In this document: positions 39,004 through 39,213 of the stretch, piece by piece
Layout: each line of letters opens with the position of its first letter
How positions within the stretch are numbered: the first letter of the stretch is position 1
Assembly (NCBI GenBank): GCA_005887685.1
Contig: VBHJ01000016.1
Location: 550 to 39,762 of the forward strand
Direction: 5' to 3'
DNA length: 39,213 bases
Origin: Chloroflexota bacterium
Lineage (GTDB): Bacteria > Chloroflexota > Dormibacteria > Dormibacterales > Dormibacteraceae
Made by a program: the position numbers and the translations under genes
The notes under the pieces: generated by a model
Databases searched by the model: none
What the model was told of the DNA's origin: nothing
The model's input: only the letters and a program-made list of their open reading frames with translations

Positions 39004-39213
39004 ATGAGTCTGAGAGGTAAGACGCGTATGCATTTAGGTTTCCGGTTACGGGCGATAACGCTCGCGACCGCCGGGGTGTTTCTCGCCGCCTGTGGCGGCG
39101 GAGGGACGACCAGCGCCAATCTGGCTTCGGCGGACAAGCAGATTCTTCGAGCGAACAACGGCACCGAGCCGAACAGCTTCGACCCGACGCAGCAGACGTA
39201 CACCTATGAGCGA
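39004..39213 (+). CDS. Second OppA-like substrate-binding lipoprotein (N-terminal part)
   Basis: The gene is cut by the window edge. From ATG 39004 the frame reads MSLRGKTRMHLGFRLRAITL, then a hydrophobic core and lipobox VFLAACGGGG, then LRANNGTEPNSFDPTQQTYT. This matches SLDPGQTQYTY of the preceding gene, so the two are paralogues in tandem. ATG 39028 is an equally possible start, with GAGGT 9 bp upstream. Later domains are not visible. Confidence 0.85.
   Translation, partial: MSLRGKTRMHLGFRLRAITLATAGVFLAACGGGGTTSANLASADKQILRANNGTEPNSFDPTQQTYTYER

Overview
The window is one contiguous piece of a high-GC bacterial chromosome (G or C dominates third codon positions). It is gene-dense, has many GTG/TTG starts, and many genes seem to be expressed from leaderless mRNAs. 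The backbone is the old bacterial informational neighbourhood: radA, a PIN/TRAM protein (YacL type), ispD, ispF, cysS, rlmB, a YacP-type NYN protein, then rpmG, secE, nusG, rplK, rplA, rplJ, rplL, rpoB and rpoC. This is the order known from Firmicutes, with disA, gltX, cysE, mrnC and sigH absent. GC content, leaderless starts, the DUF58/SpoIIM/RDD group and an RpoC insertion after the first zinc site fit a Chloroflexota or Dormibacterota-like terrestrial lineage. That placement is inference.

Layout. 1-3283: end of a DUF58 gene, a SpoIIM-family membrane protein, an RDD membrane protein and a PLP-dependent threonine-dehydratase-like enzyme. 3558-7214: radA, PIN/TRAM, ispD and ispF, tightly spaced or overlapping. 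7628-13409: cysS, a cysteine-dioxygenase-like cupin (opposite strand), rlmB, a Clp-N/site-2 protease fusion, the NYN protein and pyruvate kinase. 13449-19429: an accessory block with a 615-residue internally duplicated protein of unknown function, a PIG-L deacetylase, an SGNH hydrolase, an isocitrate/isopropylmalate dehydrogenase, a SnoaL-like protein, a TetR regulator and a small secreted protein. 19581-24370: rpmG-secE-nusG-rplK-rplA, then an SRPBCC membrane protein and a GNAT acetyltransferase inserted before rplJ-rplL. The rplJ gene has a recognisable L10 leader with a terminator/SD hairpin. 24246-27441: a reverse-strand beta-phosphoglucomutase plus GH65 phosphorylase operon. 27722-28898: a frameshifted class V aminotransferase. 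29137-37177: rpoB and rpoC. 37187-end: two tandem oligopeptide-type ABC transporter lipoproteins, the second cut by the window edge.

The most unusual feature is a dispersed repeat family of about 45 bp. Each unit is two adjacent hairpins, and the arms of the first vary with compensating base changes. Copies lie at 3316-3440, 7369-7413, 12262-12306 (in frame inside pyruvate kinase), 27488-27795 (four units of 77-78 bp that also encode the aminotransferase C-terminus) and 28917-28957 (touching a possible rpoB promoter). Other points of note are a three-way-junction-like structure between rplK and rplA, an AT-rich perfect 18-bp tandem repeat across the rpoB stop codon, and an rpoC reading frame that runs through a terminator-like hairpin, a 24-bp palindrome and two REP-like units. 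I saw no tRNA, rRNA, CRISPR array, transposase or phage gene.
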